A stretch of DNA of 64,000 nt from Oceanisphaera marina (GTDB taxonomy: Bacteria > Pseudomonadota > Gammaproteobacteria > Enterobacterales > Aeromonadaceae): assembly GCF_014643915.1 (NCBI RefSeq), contig NZ_BMKE01000006.1:101068-165067 (forward strand), given 5' to 3'. The notes under the pieces were generated by a model. It was not told the origin of the DNA. It did not search any database and saw only the letters and a program-made list of their open reading frames with translations. The position numbers and the translations under genes were made by a program. This document shows positions 20,637-29,551 of this stretch, one piece after another; positions within the stretch are counted from its first letter, which is position 1, and every line of letters begins with the position of its first letter.

Positions 20637-21226
20637 ATTCGCGCTAAAAAACCCTGAAACACAAAATCGGACAAGGCAGCCTTGTCGCCAGGAGCCAGCT
20701 CGAACTGCACTGCCGATAGCCAAAAATGAGGCCCTTTTCGTTGGCGCACCAGTGAGAGTTGCAGCCCCAGCTGTTGTTCCTGCCCCAGCTCCAGCAGAAT
20801 TTTCTTGTGTACTTGTCGAGAAGGAGACGGCTTGAACAAGGGGCGAGCAGATAACAGTCGCATGCCATTGATAGACAAATCGCGAATTTCCGCCATCAAG
20901 GGTTGGCCGTTAGGGCGATAGAGTTTGATGTTCTGCGGGTGCGGCAGGCGCCAGGCGCGAGGATGGCCACCGTTGGTAATGATATTGGGCGGGCTGAGTT
21001 CGACAGGCTCCTGACTTGCCGCCGGGTGACTGAGGGCGACGGGAAAGCTCAATTTTATCTTGCCGATCTCGAGTTTCAGTTCGAGGGTTGCCGCTTGTTC
21101 CAGTAATGGCCCTATATTGGCATCCATCATCAAGGGCAGTGTCATCAGTGCGCTTGAGCCGCTGTCCTGATACAGCTGGTTGAGCATCGCGAGCTCTTCG
21201 TCGGTCAGATAATGGTGGCTGGGCAT
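20615..21226 (-). CDS. PilZ-domain-like protein
   Basis: A 203-residue soluble protein with no signal peptide. The C-terminal half (about 85-195) looks like a PilZ c-di-GMP receptor: an Arg pair in HPRAWRLPHP precedes a strand, and EIRDLSINGMRLLSA matches the [DN]-x-S-x-x-G part. The first Arg motif is RxxR rather than the textbook RxxxR, so binding is plausible but not assured. The N-terminal half (about 1-80) is unassigned. If it binds c-di-GMP, the cyclase and phosphodiesterase genes at 5-10 kb could act through it, though nothing links them physically. Confidence 0.7.
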   Translation of the reverse strand: MPSHHYLTDEELAMLNQLYQDSGSSALMTLPLMMDANIGPLLEQAATLELKLEIGKIKLSFPVALSHPAASQEPVELSPPNIITNGGHPRAWRLPHPQNIKLYRPNGQPLMAEIRDLSINGMRLLSARPLFKPSPSRQVHKKILLELGQEQQLGLQLSLVRQRKGPHFWLSAVQFELAPGDKAALSDFVFQGFLARINKQQEP

Positions 21227-21333
21227 GATGATCCCATGGCAGATAGTATTATCTAACCATAGCGCAAAGCCTGTTTGTGGGGGAATATGAAATAGGGGCC
21301 AGGGAGCTCAAAAACCGGCTGTGGCCCTGAGGT

Positions 21334-21630
21334 TCAGGCGCGGGGCAGGCTGATTTTTTTCTCTTCACTTGCACGATACAGCGTCAGCATGTGGCCGATG
21401 TTTTGCACCTTGAAGGCGCCGGTTTCACGGACGATGGTATCCATGATCATCGCTTTGACTTCCCTGTCTTCGGCGGCCACTTTAACCTTGATCAGTTCGT
21501 GAAAATTAAGGGCTAAATCGATCTCGGCTAACACGCCTTCGGTCAGGCCATGCTGGCCAAGCAATACCACCGGCTTAAGGCTGTGGGCCAATCCTTTGAG
21601 GTATTGTCTTTGCTTATTAGTCAGGGTCAT
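21334..21630 (-). CDS. yhbY: Ribosome assembly RNA-binding protein YhbY
   Basis: A 98-residue CRM-domain protein that associates with pre-50S ribosomal particles. Family marks are LTNKQRQYLKGLAHSLKPVV, the GxxG loop region LLGQHGLTEGVL, and FHELIKVKVA. The normal length is about 97 residues. It is divergent from rlmE, the standard gammaproteobacterial arrangement, and both products act on 23S rRNA. Confidence 0.94.
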   Translation of the reverse strand: MTLTNKQRQYLKGLAHSLKPVVLLGQHGLTEGVLAEIDLALNFHELIKVKVAAEDREVKAMIMDTIVRETGAFKVQNIGHMLTLYRASEEKKISLPRA

Positions 21631-21652
21631 TGCAAAATGCTTCAGTTAATAG

Positions 21653-21682
21653 GTTGAAAGGGGACTATTGTACCCCCATCTA
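21653..21682 (+). promoter_or_regulatory. Sigma-32 heat-shock promoter for rlmE-ftsH
   Basis: GTTGAAA, 14 bases, then CCCCATCTA give a near-consensus RpoH promoter between the divergent yhbY and rlmE. E. coli rlmE-ftsH is also heat induced. Confidence 0.8.
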
Positions 21683-21714
21683 GACTTTAATGGTAATAGC
21701 AGAGCGATAATTTA

Positions 21715-22344
21715 ATGACGAAGAAAAAACGCTCAGCCAGCTCAACACGCTGGCTCAAGGAGCATTTTGACGACAAATATGTACAACAGGCGCAAAAAAA
21801 AGGCCTGCGCTCGCGAGCCGTATTTAAACTTGAAGAATTACAAGGGCGCGACCGACTGCTGAAACATGGCATGACGGTGGTGGATCTGGGAGCGGCCCCG
21901 GGGGGCTGGAGCCAGTACTCTGTGGAACAGGTAGGGTTAAAAGGCAAGGTGATTGCTTGCGATCTGCTGCCCATGGATCCGATTGCAGGAGTCGACTTTC
22001 TGCAAGGGGATTTTCGTGACGAAGATGTGCTGAATGCCCTGCTGGAGCGGGTAGGGGAAGACAAGGTTGACGTCTTGCTGTCAGACATGGCGCCCAATAT
22101 GAGTGGCACCCCCGAGGTTGATCAGCCCAGATCCATGTATCTGGTGGAATTGGCACTGGATATGTGTCGTCAGGTGTTGGCGCCTAAAGGCAGCTTTGTT
22201 GTAAAAGTATTTCAGGGGGCCGGCTTCGATGAATTTTTACTGGACGTGCGTCGGTCCTTTAGTTCAGTGAAGGTGAGAAAGCCTGATTCATCGCGACCGC
22301 GTTCGCGAGAAGTGTACATTGTAGCTACGGGTTTTAAACTGTAG
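21715..22344 (+). CDS. rlmE: 23S rRNA (uridine-2'-O-)methyltransferase RlmE
   Basis: Methylates the 2'-O of U2552 in the A loop of 23S rRNA, a late 50S assembly step, using S-adenosylmethionine. The 209-residue protein shows the SAM loop [27 protein letters not shown] with the catalytic Asp, [12 protein letters not shown] with the catalytic Lys, and [12 protein letters not shown] with the catalytic Glu. This is the full K-D-K-E set as far as can be judged. It lies 42 bases upstream of ftsH, so the two share the heat-shock promoter. Confidence 0.96.
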   Translation: MTKKKRSASSTRWLKEHFDDKYVQQAQKKGLRSRAVFKLEELQGRDRLLKHGMTVVDLGAAPGGWSQYSVEQVGLKGKVIACDLLPMDPIAGVDFLQGDFRDEDVLNALLERVGEDKVDVLLSDMAPNMSGTPEVDQPRSMYLVELALDMCRQVLAPKGSFVVKVFQGAGFDEFLLDVRRSFSSVKVRKPDSSRPRSREVYIVATGFKL

Positions 22345-22386
22345 TACTCTCAGAGTCATAAACTGTCAGCCGGTGAGGTTAGTAAT

Positions 22387-24339
22387 TTGAGTGACATGGC
22401 GAAAAATTTGATCCTGTGGTTGGTCATAGCCGTGGTGTTGATGTCGGTATTCCAGAGCTTTAGCCCAAGCGAGCCGAGTGGACGCCAGGTGGACTACACC
22501 ACTTTTGTACAGGAAGTAGCCCAAGGGCAAATTCGTGAAGTACGCATGGACGGTAAAACCGTTAACGGTGTCAAGCGCAGTGGTGATCGATTCACGACCA
22601 TTCTGCCAGCACAAGATCCGCAGCTGCTGAACGATTTGTTGAATAATAACGTGCGAGTGGTGGGTGAAAAGCCAGAAGAACCCAGCCTGCTGACGTCCAT
22701 CTTTATTTCATGGTTCCCCATGCTGTTGCTGATTGGCGTGTGGATATTCTTCATGCGTCAAATGCAAGGCGGTGGTGGCGGTAAAGGCGCCATGAGCTTT
22801 GGCAAGAGCAAGGCTCGCTTGATGGGCGAAGACCAGATCAAGACCACGTTTGCCGATGTAGCGGGTTGTGATGAAGCCAAGGAAGACGTGGCCGAGCTGG
22901 TTGATTACCTGCGCGACCCCAGCCACTTCCAGAAGCTGGGTGGCCGTATTCCTACGGGTATTTTGCTGGTAGGCCCTCCGGGTACCGGTAAAACCCTGCT
23001 GGCCAAGGCCATTGCCGGTGAAGCCAAGGTGCCTTTCTTTACCATTTCCGGCTCCGATTTCGTGGAAATGTTTGTCGGTGTGGGTGCTTCCCGTGTGCGT
23101 GACATGTTCGAGCAGGCGAAGAAGTCGGCCCCTTGTATTATTTTTATCGATGAAATAGATGCGGTCGGCCGTCAGCGTGGTGCCGGTTTGGGCGGTGGTC
23201 ACGATGAACGTGAGCAAACCCTGAACCAGATGCTGGTGGAAATGGACGGCTTTGAAGGTAACGAAGGTGTGATCGTGGTGGCGGCAACCAACCGTCCCGA
23301 CGTATTGGACCCTGCGTTATTGCGTCCGGGTCGTTTTGACCGCCAGGTCGTGGTAGGCCTGCCCGATGTGCGGGGTCGTGAACAGATCCTTAAAGTGCAC
23401 ATGCGTCGCGTACCGCTGGGAGACGACGTTCAGGCCAGTGTTATTGCCCGTGGTACCCCGGGTTTCAGTGGTGCCGATCTGGCCAACCTGGTAAACGAGG
23501 CTGCCTTGTTTGCTGCTCGTTCATCGCGCCGCCTGGTGTCGATGGAAGAGTTTGAAAAAGCGAAAGACAAGATCATGATGGGTGCCGAGCGCCGCTCCAT
23601 GGTGATGTCCGAGGAAGAGAAAGCCATGACCGCCTATCACGAAGCGGGCCATGCCATCGTGGGGCGGGTCGTTCCCGAGCACGATCCTGTATACAAGGTC
23701 TCTATCATTCCTCGCGGCCGCGCCCTGGGTGTTACCATGTACTTGCCAGAGCGCGACCGTTTCAGCTACAGCAAGCAGCATCTGGAGTCCATGATTTCCA
23801 GCTTGTATGGCGGTCGTCTGGCAGAAGAAATCATTTATGGTTTCGACAAGGTTACCACGGGAGCTTCCAACGACATCGAGCGTGCTACCGACATTGCGCA
23901 CAAGATGGTTACTCAATGGGGTCTGTCGGAAAAGCTGGGTCCTTTGCTGTATGCGGATGAAGAAGGCGAAGTCTTCCTCGGTCGCACGGCGGCCAAGGTC
24001 AAGCATATGTCCGACGAAACCGCCAAGTTGATTGATGAGGAAGTAAAAGGTCTCATCGAGCGTAACTTCCAGCGCGCCAAGCAGATACTGATGGACAACA
24101 TCGATATTCTGCATGCCATGAAAGACGCACTGATGAAGTACGAGACTATCGATGCCAAGCAAATCGATGATTTGATGGCACGCCGCCAGGTACGGGCGCC
24201 GGCAGACTGGGTAGAAGAGTCTGACGACAAACCTAAAGGCCCAACCGCCAGTACCGGTGACCAGGACGAAAACAAAGCCGATGAGCCCAAGGCTGGCGCA
24301 GCGGATTTGAATAAGCCGGGTGATGTCACCAACAACTAA
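22387..24339 (+). CDS. ftsH: ATP-dependent zinc metalloprotease FtsH
   Basis: Membrane-bound hexameric AAA+ protease that degrades, among others, RpoH and LpxC in E. coli and misassembled membrane proteins. Two membrane segments lie near residues 7-25 and 100-122. Walker A GPPGTGKT is at about 196-203, Walker [12 protein letters not shown] follows, and the zinc site HEAGH is at 418-422. The 650 residues are normal. I use the TTG start (first residues MSDMAKNL): GAGG lies eight bases before it, whereas the in-frame ATG three codons later would have a 17-base gap. A terminator follows. Confidence 0.97.
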   Translation: MSDMAKNLILWLVIAVVLMSVFQSFSPSEPSGRQVDYTTFVQEVAQGQIREVRMDGKTVNGVKRSGDRFTTILPAQDPQLLNDLLNNNVRVVGEKPEEPSLLTSIFISWFPMLLLIGVWIFFMRQMQGGGGGKGAMSFGKSKARLMGEDQIKTTFADVAGCDEAKEDVAELVDYLRDPSHFQKLGGRIPTGILLVGPPGTGKTLLAKAIAGEAKVPFFTISGSDFVEMFVGVGASRVRDMFEQAKKSAPCIIFIDEIDAVGRQRGAGLGGGHDEREQTLNQMLVEMDGFEGNEGVIVVAATNRPDVLDPALLRPGRFDRQVVVGLPDVRGREQILKVHMRRVPLGDDVQASVIARGTPGFSGADLANLVNEAALFAARSSRRLVSMEEFEKAKDKIMMGAERRSMVMSEEEKAMTAYHEAGHAIVGRVVPEHDPVYKVSIIPRGRALGVTMYLPERDRFSYSKQHLESMISSLYGGRLAEEIIYGFDKVTTGASNDIERATDIAHKMVTQWGLSEKLGPLLYADEEGEVFLGRTAAKVKHMSDETAKLIDEEVKGLIERNFQRAKQILMDNIDILHAMKDALMKYETIDAKQIDDLMARRQVRAPADWVEESDDKPKGPTASTGDQDENKADEPKAGAADLNKPGDVTNN

Positions 24340-24357
24340 TATTTTATGATAAATTAA

Positions 24358-24392
24358 GCCCCGAACATCCTCTGTTCGGGGCTTTTTATTTT
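24358..24392 (+). terminator. Terminator of rlmE-ftsH
   Basis: A perfect 10-bp stem (GCCCCGAACA with TGTTCGGGGC, TCCTC loop) is followed by TTTTTATTTT. It ends just before folP, so folP needs its own promoter or read-through. Confidence 0.93.
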
Positions 24393-24408
24393 GTGGGAAC
24401 CTGCCGTT

Positions 24409-25242
24409 ATGCTGTTATCGAGTGCATCCAGAAGTTTGGACCTGTCTTCTCCCTGTATCATGGGGATCTTGAATCTGACCCCCGATTCTTTCTCGGACGG
24501 CGGGCAATTCGTTGGTAAAGACCTTGGCTTGCATCATGCCGTGCAGATGGTTAAAGACGGCGCCACCCTGATTGATGTCGGTGGTGAGTCGACCCGTCCG
24601 GGGGCCGATGCGGTCAGCGAACAACAAGAGCTGGACAGAGTCATCCCCGTGATAGAATTGCTGCGCCAGGAATTGGACTGCTGGATATCGATTGATACCA
24701 GCAAGGCGACAGTGATGCGCGAAGCGGTCAAGGCCGGGGCCGACTTGATTAACGATATCAGGGCACTGCGGGAGCCCAACGCCCTGCAGGCTGCGGCCGA
24801 AAGCGGCGCGGCTATTTGTCTGATGCACATGCAGGGGCAGCCCAGAACCATGCAGCAGGCGCCGGATTATAACGACGTGACGGCGGAGGTCATGGCATTT
24901 TTGCAACAACGGCTGCAGGTGTGTGAGCAAGCAGGTATTCCGCGCGAACGAATTTGCCTGGATCCGGGTTATGGTTTTGGTAAACAACTGGAACACAACT
25001 ATGAATTGCTGGGCAAGGTGGGGCAGTTACATCAGCTGGGTCTGCCTTTGCTGGCGGGAATGTCGCGCAAGTCGATGCTGGGGCAATTGCTGGGTCGGGA
25101 AGTAGACCAACGTCTGGCGGGAGGCCTGGCTGCGCATTTATTTGCGCTGAGTCAGGGTGTACACATACTGCGGGTGCATGATGTAAAAGAAATGGCGGAT
25201 GCCATGAGAGTATGGCAACAGGCCAGGCACTATCAGGGATAA
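24409..25242 (+). CDS. folP: Dihydropteroate synthase
   Basis: Folate pathway enzyme that joins p-aminobenzoate to dihydropterin pyrophosphate; it is the sulfonamide target. The 277-residue TIM-barrel protein shows [16 protein letters not shown] at about 18-33, [11 protein letters not shown] (pterin site), [12 protein letters not shown], and [11 protein letters not shown] with [10 protein letters not shown] (phosphate-binding region). The ATG start gives the usual length; an open TTG six codons earlier is less likely. Its stop is 5 bases from glmM, the conserved folP-glmM pair. Confidence 0.95.
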   Translation: MLLSSASRSLDLSSPCIMGILNLTPDSFSDGGQFVGKDLGLHHAVQMVKDGATLIDVGGESTRPGADAVSEQQELDRVIPVIELLRQELDCWISIDTSKATVMREAVKAGADLINDIRALREPNALQAAAESGAAICLMHMQGQPRTMQQAPDYNDVTAEVMAFLQQRLQVCEQAGIPRERICLDPGYGFGKQLEHNYELLGKVGQLHQLGLPLLAGMSRKSMLGQLLGREVDQRLAGGLAAHLFALSQGVHILRVHDVKEMADAMRVWQQARHYQG

Positions 25243-25246
25243 TATA

Positions 25247-26590
25247 ATGAGCAGAAAATATTTTGGTACCGACGGCATACGCGGCCGGGTAGGGGACTAT
25301 CCGATTACGCCAGAATTTGTCATGAAGTTGGGTTGGGCCGCCGGCAAGGTGTTGTCCAAAACCGGCACAAAAAAAGTATTGATTGGTAAAGACACCCGAA
25401 TTTCCGGTTACATGCTGGAGTCGGCCCTGGAAGCTGGCTTGTCTGCGGCAGGCTTGCAAGCGGCCTTGCTGGGCCCTATGCCCACGCCGGCCATTGCCTA
25501 TTTGACCCGTACCTTCCGGGCCGAAGCCGGTATCGTGATCAGCGCATCACACAATCCTTATTACGATAACGGCATCAAGTTTTTCTCTCACGACGGCACC
25601 AAGCTGCCCGATGAGGTTGAGCTGGCCATAGAAGCCATGCTGGATCAGCCGATGGACTGCGTGCCTTCCGAGCAACTGGGCAAAGCTAGCCGCATCAATG
25701 ATGCCGCCGGTCGTTACATCGAATTTTGCAAAAGCACCTTTCCGTCCGAAATGCACCTGGATGGTCTGACCATGGTGATCGACTGTGCTCATGGCGCCAC
25801 CTATCACATAGCGCCGGCGGTATTTGAAGAGCTGGGTGCCAAGGTGATCCGCATCGGCGGGCAACCCAACGGCATCAATATTAACGACAAGGTGGGCTCT
25901 ACCGCCCCCGAGGCTTTGATTGCCGCGGTGCAAGAACATGGCGCCGATCTGGGTATCGCCTTTGACGGCGATGGTGATCGTTTGGCCATGGTCGATCACA
26001 CCGGCGCCTTGTTGGACGGCGACCAGCTGCTATACATAATGGCGCAGGATGCGGTCAAGCGGGGCGCGCTGGGTGGCGGCGTGGTCGGTACCTTGATGAC
26101 CAATATGGCGCTGGAATTGGCGCTGGCAAAGCAGGATATTCAGTTTGTGCGCGCCAAGGTCGGGGATCGCTATGTGCTGGAACAATTGAAGCTGCACGGC
26201 TGGAAGCTGGGCGGTGAAAACTCGGGCCATATTATCAGTCTGGATCACAACACCACCGGAGACGGCATAGTGGCGGCATTGCAGGTGCTGCGTGTAATGG
26301 TGGATGGCAATCACAGCTTGCAAAGCCTGGGTCAATTGCTGCCTCTCTACCCCCAGGTGCTGAATAATGTGCGTTTTCAGGCGGGTACCGATCCCCTCAA
26401 TAACAGCGAAGTAAAACGCCGAGTGGTGATTGCCGAGCAGGAACTGGCTGGCGAAGGCCGGGTATTGCTGCGTAAATCGGGTACCGAACCCTTGATCCGG
26501 GTGATGGTGGAAGGTGCCGAGTTGGAACAGGTAAGCCGTTTGGCGCAATATATTGCCGATGCCATACCAGCAGCAAAGGCCGTAAGCTGA
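25247..26590 (+). CDS. glmM: Phosphoglucosamine mutase
   Basis: Interconverts glucosamine-6-phosphate and glucosamine-1-phosphate for UDP-GlcNAc, hence peptidoglycan and LPS. The 447-residue alpha-D-phosphohexomutase has the N-terminal [13 protein letters not shown], the phosphoserine loop [13 protein letters not shown] (catalytic Ser101), the metal loop [12 protein letters not shown], the sugar loop GGENSGHII, and the phosphate loop [15 protein letters not shown]. All are intact. It is closely spaced behind folP. Confidence 0.97.
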   Translation: MSRKYFGTDGIRGRVGDYPITPEFVMKLGWAAGKVLSKTGTKKVLIGKDTRISGYMLESALEAGLSAAGLQAALLGPMPTPAIAYLTRTFRAEAGIVISASHNPYYDNGIKFFSHDGTKLPDEVELAIEAMLDQPMDCVPSEQLGKASRINDAAGRYIEFCKSTFPSEMHLDGLTMVIDCAHGATYHIAPAVFEELGAKVIRIGGQPNGININDKVGSTAPEALIAAVQEHGADLGIAFDGDGDRLAMVDHTGALLDGDQLLYIMAQDAVKRGALGGGVVGTLMTNMALELALAKQDIQFVRAKVGDRYVLEQLKLHGWKLGGENSGHIISLDHNTTGDGIVAALQVLRVMVDGNHSLQSLGQLLPLYPQVLNNVRFQAGTDPLNNSEVKRRVVIAEQELAGEGRVLLRKSGTEPLIRVMVEGAELEQVSRLAQYIADAIPAAKAVS

Positions 26591-26709
26591 CAGGTTACGG
26601 CTTCCAGCTTTAAAAACGGTTGTAGAATCATCTTATTGCTGTCTTTTCGCTCACTCGCACGGTTTTTTGAAAATTGCGCTTGTATCCGATGAACCGTATG
26701 GCTAGTATT

Positions 26710-26743
26710 AGCCCCGCTCCGGACAGTAGTCTGATGCGGGGCT
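26710..26743 (+). other. Hairpin upstream of secG
   Basis: AGCCCCGC and GCGGGGCT form an 8-bp stem over an 18-base loop in the 178-base gap between glmM and secG. No T run follows, so it may be a leader structure of secG rather than a terminator. Confidence 0.35.
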
Positions 26744-26768
26744 CAGACGTCAAGCAAAGGTATAGCTG

Positions 26769-27116
26769 ATGTACGAAATTCTTTTAGTGGTGTATCTGCT
26801 TATCGCATTGACCTTAATCGGTCTGGTGTTGATTCAGCAAGGCAAGGGTGCCGATATGGGCGCTTCCTTCGGAGCAGGTGCTTCCAATACAGTTTTTGGC
26901 TCTAGTGGCTCTGGTAACTTCTTAACGAAAGCAACCACGCTACTTGCAGCTGGCTTCTTTGTGGTTAGTCTGGCTCTGGGTAACTTATCCAGCAACAGCA
27001 CCAAACAAGGAAGTGAATGGGAAGACCTTTCTGTACCTACAGTGGAAGAAAGTGTTATCCCGGGTGATGTACCTGTTAACGCGACTCATAACGATAACAG
27101 CGACGTACCCGAATAA
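26769..27116 (+). CDS. secG: Preprotein translocase subunit SecG
   Basis: Small subunit of the SecYEG protein-export channel in the inner membrane. The 115-residue protein has two membrane segments (about 3-23 and 52-73), the conserved IQQGKGADMGASFGAG loop region between them, and FGSSGSGNFLTKAT before the second. The C-terminal tail is acidic. The order secG, tRNA-Leu, tRNA-fMet, rimP is that of E. coli. Confidence 0.95.
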   Translation: MYEILLVVYLLIALTLIGLVLIQQGKGADMGASFGAGASNTVFGSSGSGNFLTKATTLLAAGFFVVSLALGNLSSNSTKQGSEWEDLSVPTVEESVIPGDVPVNATHNDNSDVPE

Positions 27117-27126
27117 AATAGTTTTT

Positions 27127-27213
27127 GCCGAGGTGGTGGAATTGGTAGACACGCTATCTTGAGGGGGTAGTGCCTGTATGGGCGTGCGGGTTCAAGTCCC
27201 GCTCTCGGCACCA
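27127..27213 (+). tRNA. tRNA-Leu (anticodon GAG)
   Basis: An 87-nt class II tRNA with a long variable arm, a GCCGAGG/CTCGGC acceptor stem, encoded CCA, a GGTTCAAGTCC T arm, and a CTATC/GGTAG anticodon stem around the loop TTGAGGG. It starts 10 bases after the secG stop and is presumably cut from the same transcript. It corresponds in position to E. coli leuU. Confidence 0.95.
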
Positions 27214-27271
27214 TGATTAAGTTAAGTTGTACTTTAAGTTCAAATTAACTATAATTTTGTACGTTTTCGGA

Positions 27272-27348
<77 letters not shown>

Positions 27349-27448
27349 AATCCTCACGGTTATTGCATTTGTTATAATAATCAAGGTTATATAACAATAA
27401 ATGCGATAAACGGTTGTCGAAAGACAACAGTCAGGGTACAGATGAATA

Positions 27449-27476
27449 GCCCCGATTTGAAGATCGGGGCTTTTTG
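27449..27476 (+). terminator. Terminator or attenuator between tRNA-fMet and rimP
   Basis: GCCCCGAT and ATCGGGGC form an 8-bp stem followed by TTTTTGTT. In E. coli this metY-rimP interval carries attenuators and RNase III sites tied to nusA autoregulation, so partial read-through is likely. Confidence 0.75.
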
Positions 27477-27556
27477 TTATCTGCACTTCAGCGCCAATTG
27501 CATTGGTGCACATTCACTGGGCTGCGAGCCCTTTTTTTGTTTTCGGAGGGGTAGCT

Positions 27557-28015
27557 TTGGCTACATTGGAACAACGATTGACCGAGATGCTGACAGAGCC
27601 GGTAGAGGCTCTGGGCTTTGAATTGCTGGGGCTCGAGTTCGTGCGCGCCGGCCGGCATTCGACCTTGCGTTTGTATATCGACCATGAAAACGGTATTGAA
27701 GTAACTGATTGTGCCGAGGTAAGTCGGCAAGTAAGTGCCGTGTTAGATGTGGAAGATCCCATTTCTACCGAATATGATCTGGAAGTGTCTTCTCCGGGTA
27801 TGGCTCGCCCCCTGTTCAAGCCGGCTCATTATCAGGCCATTATTGGCCAGCAGGTAGAATTATCCCTGCGTATGGCGGTGAACAACCGTCGTAAACTGAG
27901 CGGACTTCTGGTGGCGGTAGACGACACCATGATCAGTCTGGAGGTGGAAGGAACCGTGTTTCCCGTCGCCTTCGCTAATATCCAAAAAGCACATCTGGTT
28001 CCGAACTTTGACTAA
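27557..28015 (+). CDS. rimP: Ribosome maturation factor RimP
   Basis: A 152-residue protein needed for 30S subunit maturation. The sequence follows the E. coli protein closely ([45 protein letters not shown]). I choose a TTG start: GGAGG lies seven bases before it and the resulting N-terminus aligns with the family. Upstream open codons contain no conserved sequence, and no ATG is available before residue 11. First gene of the rimP-nusA-infB operon. Confidence 0.93.
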   Translation: MATLEQRLTEMLTEPVEALGFELLGLEFVRAGRHSTLRLYIDHENGIEVTDCAEVSRQVSAVLDVEDPISTEYDLEVSSPGMARPLFKPAHYQAIIGQQVELSLRMAVNNRRKLSGLLVAVDDTMISLEVEGTVFPVAFANIQKAHLVPNFD

Positions 28016-28029
28016 CGAGGCGGTCGGAC

Positions 28030-29532
28030 ATGAATAAAGAAATATTGCTGGTGGTTGATGCCGTTTCTAACGAAAAGGCTGTGCCTCGCGAAAAGATTTT
28101 TGAGGCGCTGGAAACCGCGCTGGCTACGGCCACAAAAAAGAAATATGAAGGTGAGATACTGGTACGAGTCGAAATTGATCGTAAGAGTGGCAACTTTGAA
28201 ACCTTCCGTCGCTGGCAAGTCGTGGCTGATCAGGACTCCCTGACCAACCCCTACGGCGAAATCACGCTAGAGGCAGCTCAGATTGATGAGCCCGAGATTC
28301 AGATTGGCGATTTTGTCGAAGATGAAATCGACTCGGTCACCTTCGACAGGATCACCACCCAAACGGCCAAGCAGGTTATCGTACAGAAAGTACGTGAAGC
28401 CGAGCGCATGCAGGTGGTGGAGCAGTTCAAGGATCAGGAAGGCGAAATTATTACCGGTGTGGTGAAAAAGGCCACTCGTGATAACGTCATTCTGGATCTG
28501 GGCAATAACGCCGAGGCCGTTATCTTCCGTGAAGATATGCTGCCCCGGGAAACGTTCCGCAGCGGCGACCGTGTACGTGGTTTGTTGTATGCCGTTCGCC
28601 CGGAAGCTCGTGGTGCTCAGCTGTTCGTCAGCCGCAGCAACCCCGATTTCCTGAAAGAACTGTTTCGCATCGAAGTGCCGGAAATCGGTGAAGAGATTAT
28701 CGAAATCATGGGTGCCGCCCGTGATCCAAGCAGCCGTGCCAAAATTGCGGTTAAAACCAACGACAGACGTATCGATCCTATCGGTGCCTGTGTGGGTATG
28801 CGCGGTGCGCGAGTGCAGGCCGTATCGGGTGAACTGAACGGTGAGCGTGTTGATATCGTGCTGTGGGATGATAATCCTGCGCAGTTTGTGATCAACGCCA
28901 TGGCACCGGCAGACGTGGCCTCTATCATCGTCGATGAAGATGCTCACTCCATGGATATTGCCGTGGAATCAGGCAATCTGGCACAAGCTATCGGCCGTAA
29001 TGGTCAAAACGTACGTTTGGCGGCTCAGCTGACTGGCTGGGAACTGAACGTCATGACGGTAGAAGATTTGCAGAGCAAGCATCAGGTCGAAAGTGACAAG
29101 ATCATCAATCTCTTTATCCAGCACCTGGATGTCGACGATGATTTTGCCGCGCTACTGATGGAAGAAGGCTTTTCCTCACTGGAAGAAATTGCCTATGTGC
29201 CTGTCAGCGAGCTGTTGAGCGTGGAAGGCCTGGATGAAGACATGGTGGAGGAGCTGCGTAATCGTGCCAAGGATGCCCTGACCACTCGGGCGTTAGCGCA
29301 AGAAGAATCATTCGAAGGGGTTGAGCCGGCAGAGGATCTGCTCGCACTGCCCTCCATGACCCGGGAGCTGGCGTATTCGCTTGCCGCCCGAGGTGTTGCG
29401 GATCTGGAACAACTGGCAGAGCAGGGCATTGACGACCTTGAAGGAATTGAAGGTCTTGATGAAGCCCTGGCAGGGGAGCTGATTATGGCGGCCCGTAATA
29501 TCTGTTGGTTTGGAGACCAGACCGAAGAATAA
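28030..29532 (+). CDS. nusA: Transcription termination/antitermination factor NusA
   Basis: Binds RNA polymerase and modulates pausing, termination and antitermination. The 500-residue protein has the N-terminal polymerase-binding domain (about 1-130), an S1 domain (about 135-200), two KH domains (about 205-345, with [12 protein letters not shown] and [13 protein letters not shown]), and two C-terminal acidic helix-hairpin-helix repeats (about 365-495). The presence of both acidic repeats matches the E. coli type. Fourteen bases separate it from rimP. Confidence 0.97.
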   Translation: MNKEILLVVDAVSNEKAVPREKIFEALETALATATKKKYEGEILVRVEIDRKSGNFETFRRWQVVADQDSLTNPYGEITLEAAQIDEPEIQIGDFVEDEIDSVTFDRITTQTAKQVIVQKVREAERMQVVEQFKDQEGEIITGVVKKATRDNVILDLGNNAEAVIFREDMLPRETFRSGDRVRGLLYAVRPEARGAQLFVSRSNPDFLKELFRIEVPEIGEEIIEIMGAARDPSSRAKIAVKTNDRRIDPIGACVGMRGARVQAVSGELNGERVDIVLWDDNPAQFVINAMAPADVASIIVDEDAHSMDIAVESGNLAQAIGRNGQNVRLAAQLTGWELNVMTVEDLQSKHQVESDKIINLFIQHLDVDDDFAALLMEEGFSSLEEIAYVPVSELLSVEGLDEDMVEELRNRAKDALTTRALAQEESFEGVEPAEDLLALPSMTRELAYSLAARGVADLEQLAEQGIDDLEGIEGLDEALAGELIMAARNICWFGDQTEE

Positions 29533-29551
29533 GATCAGCGGAGGTAAATGA

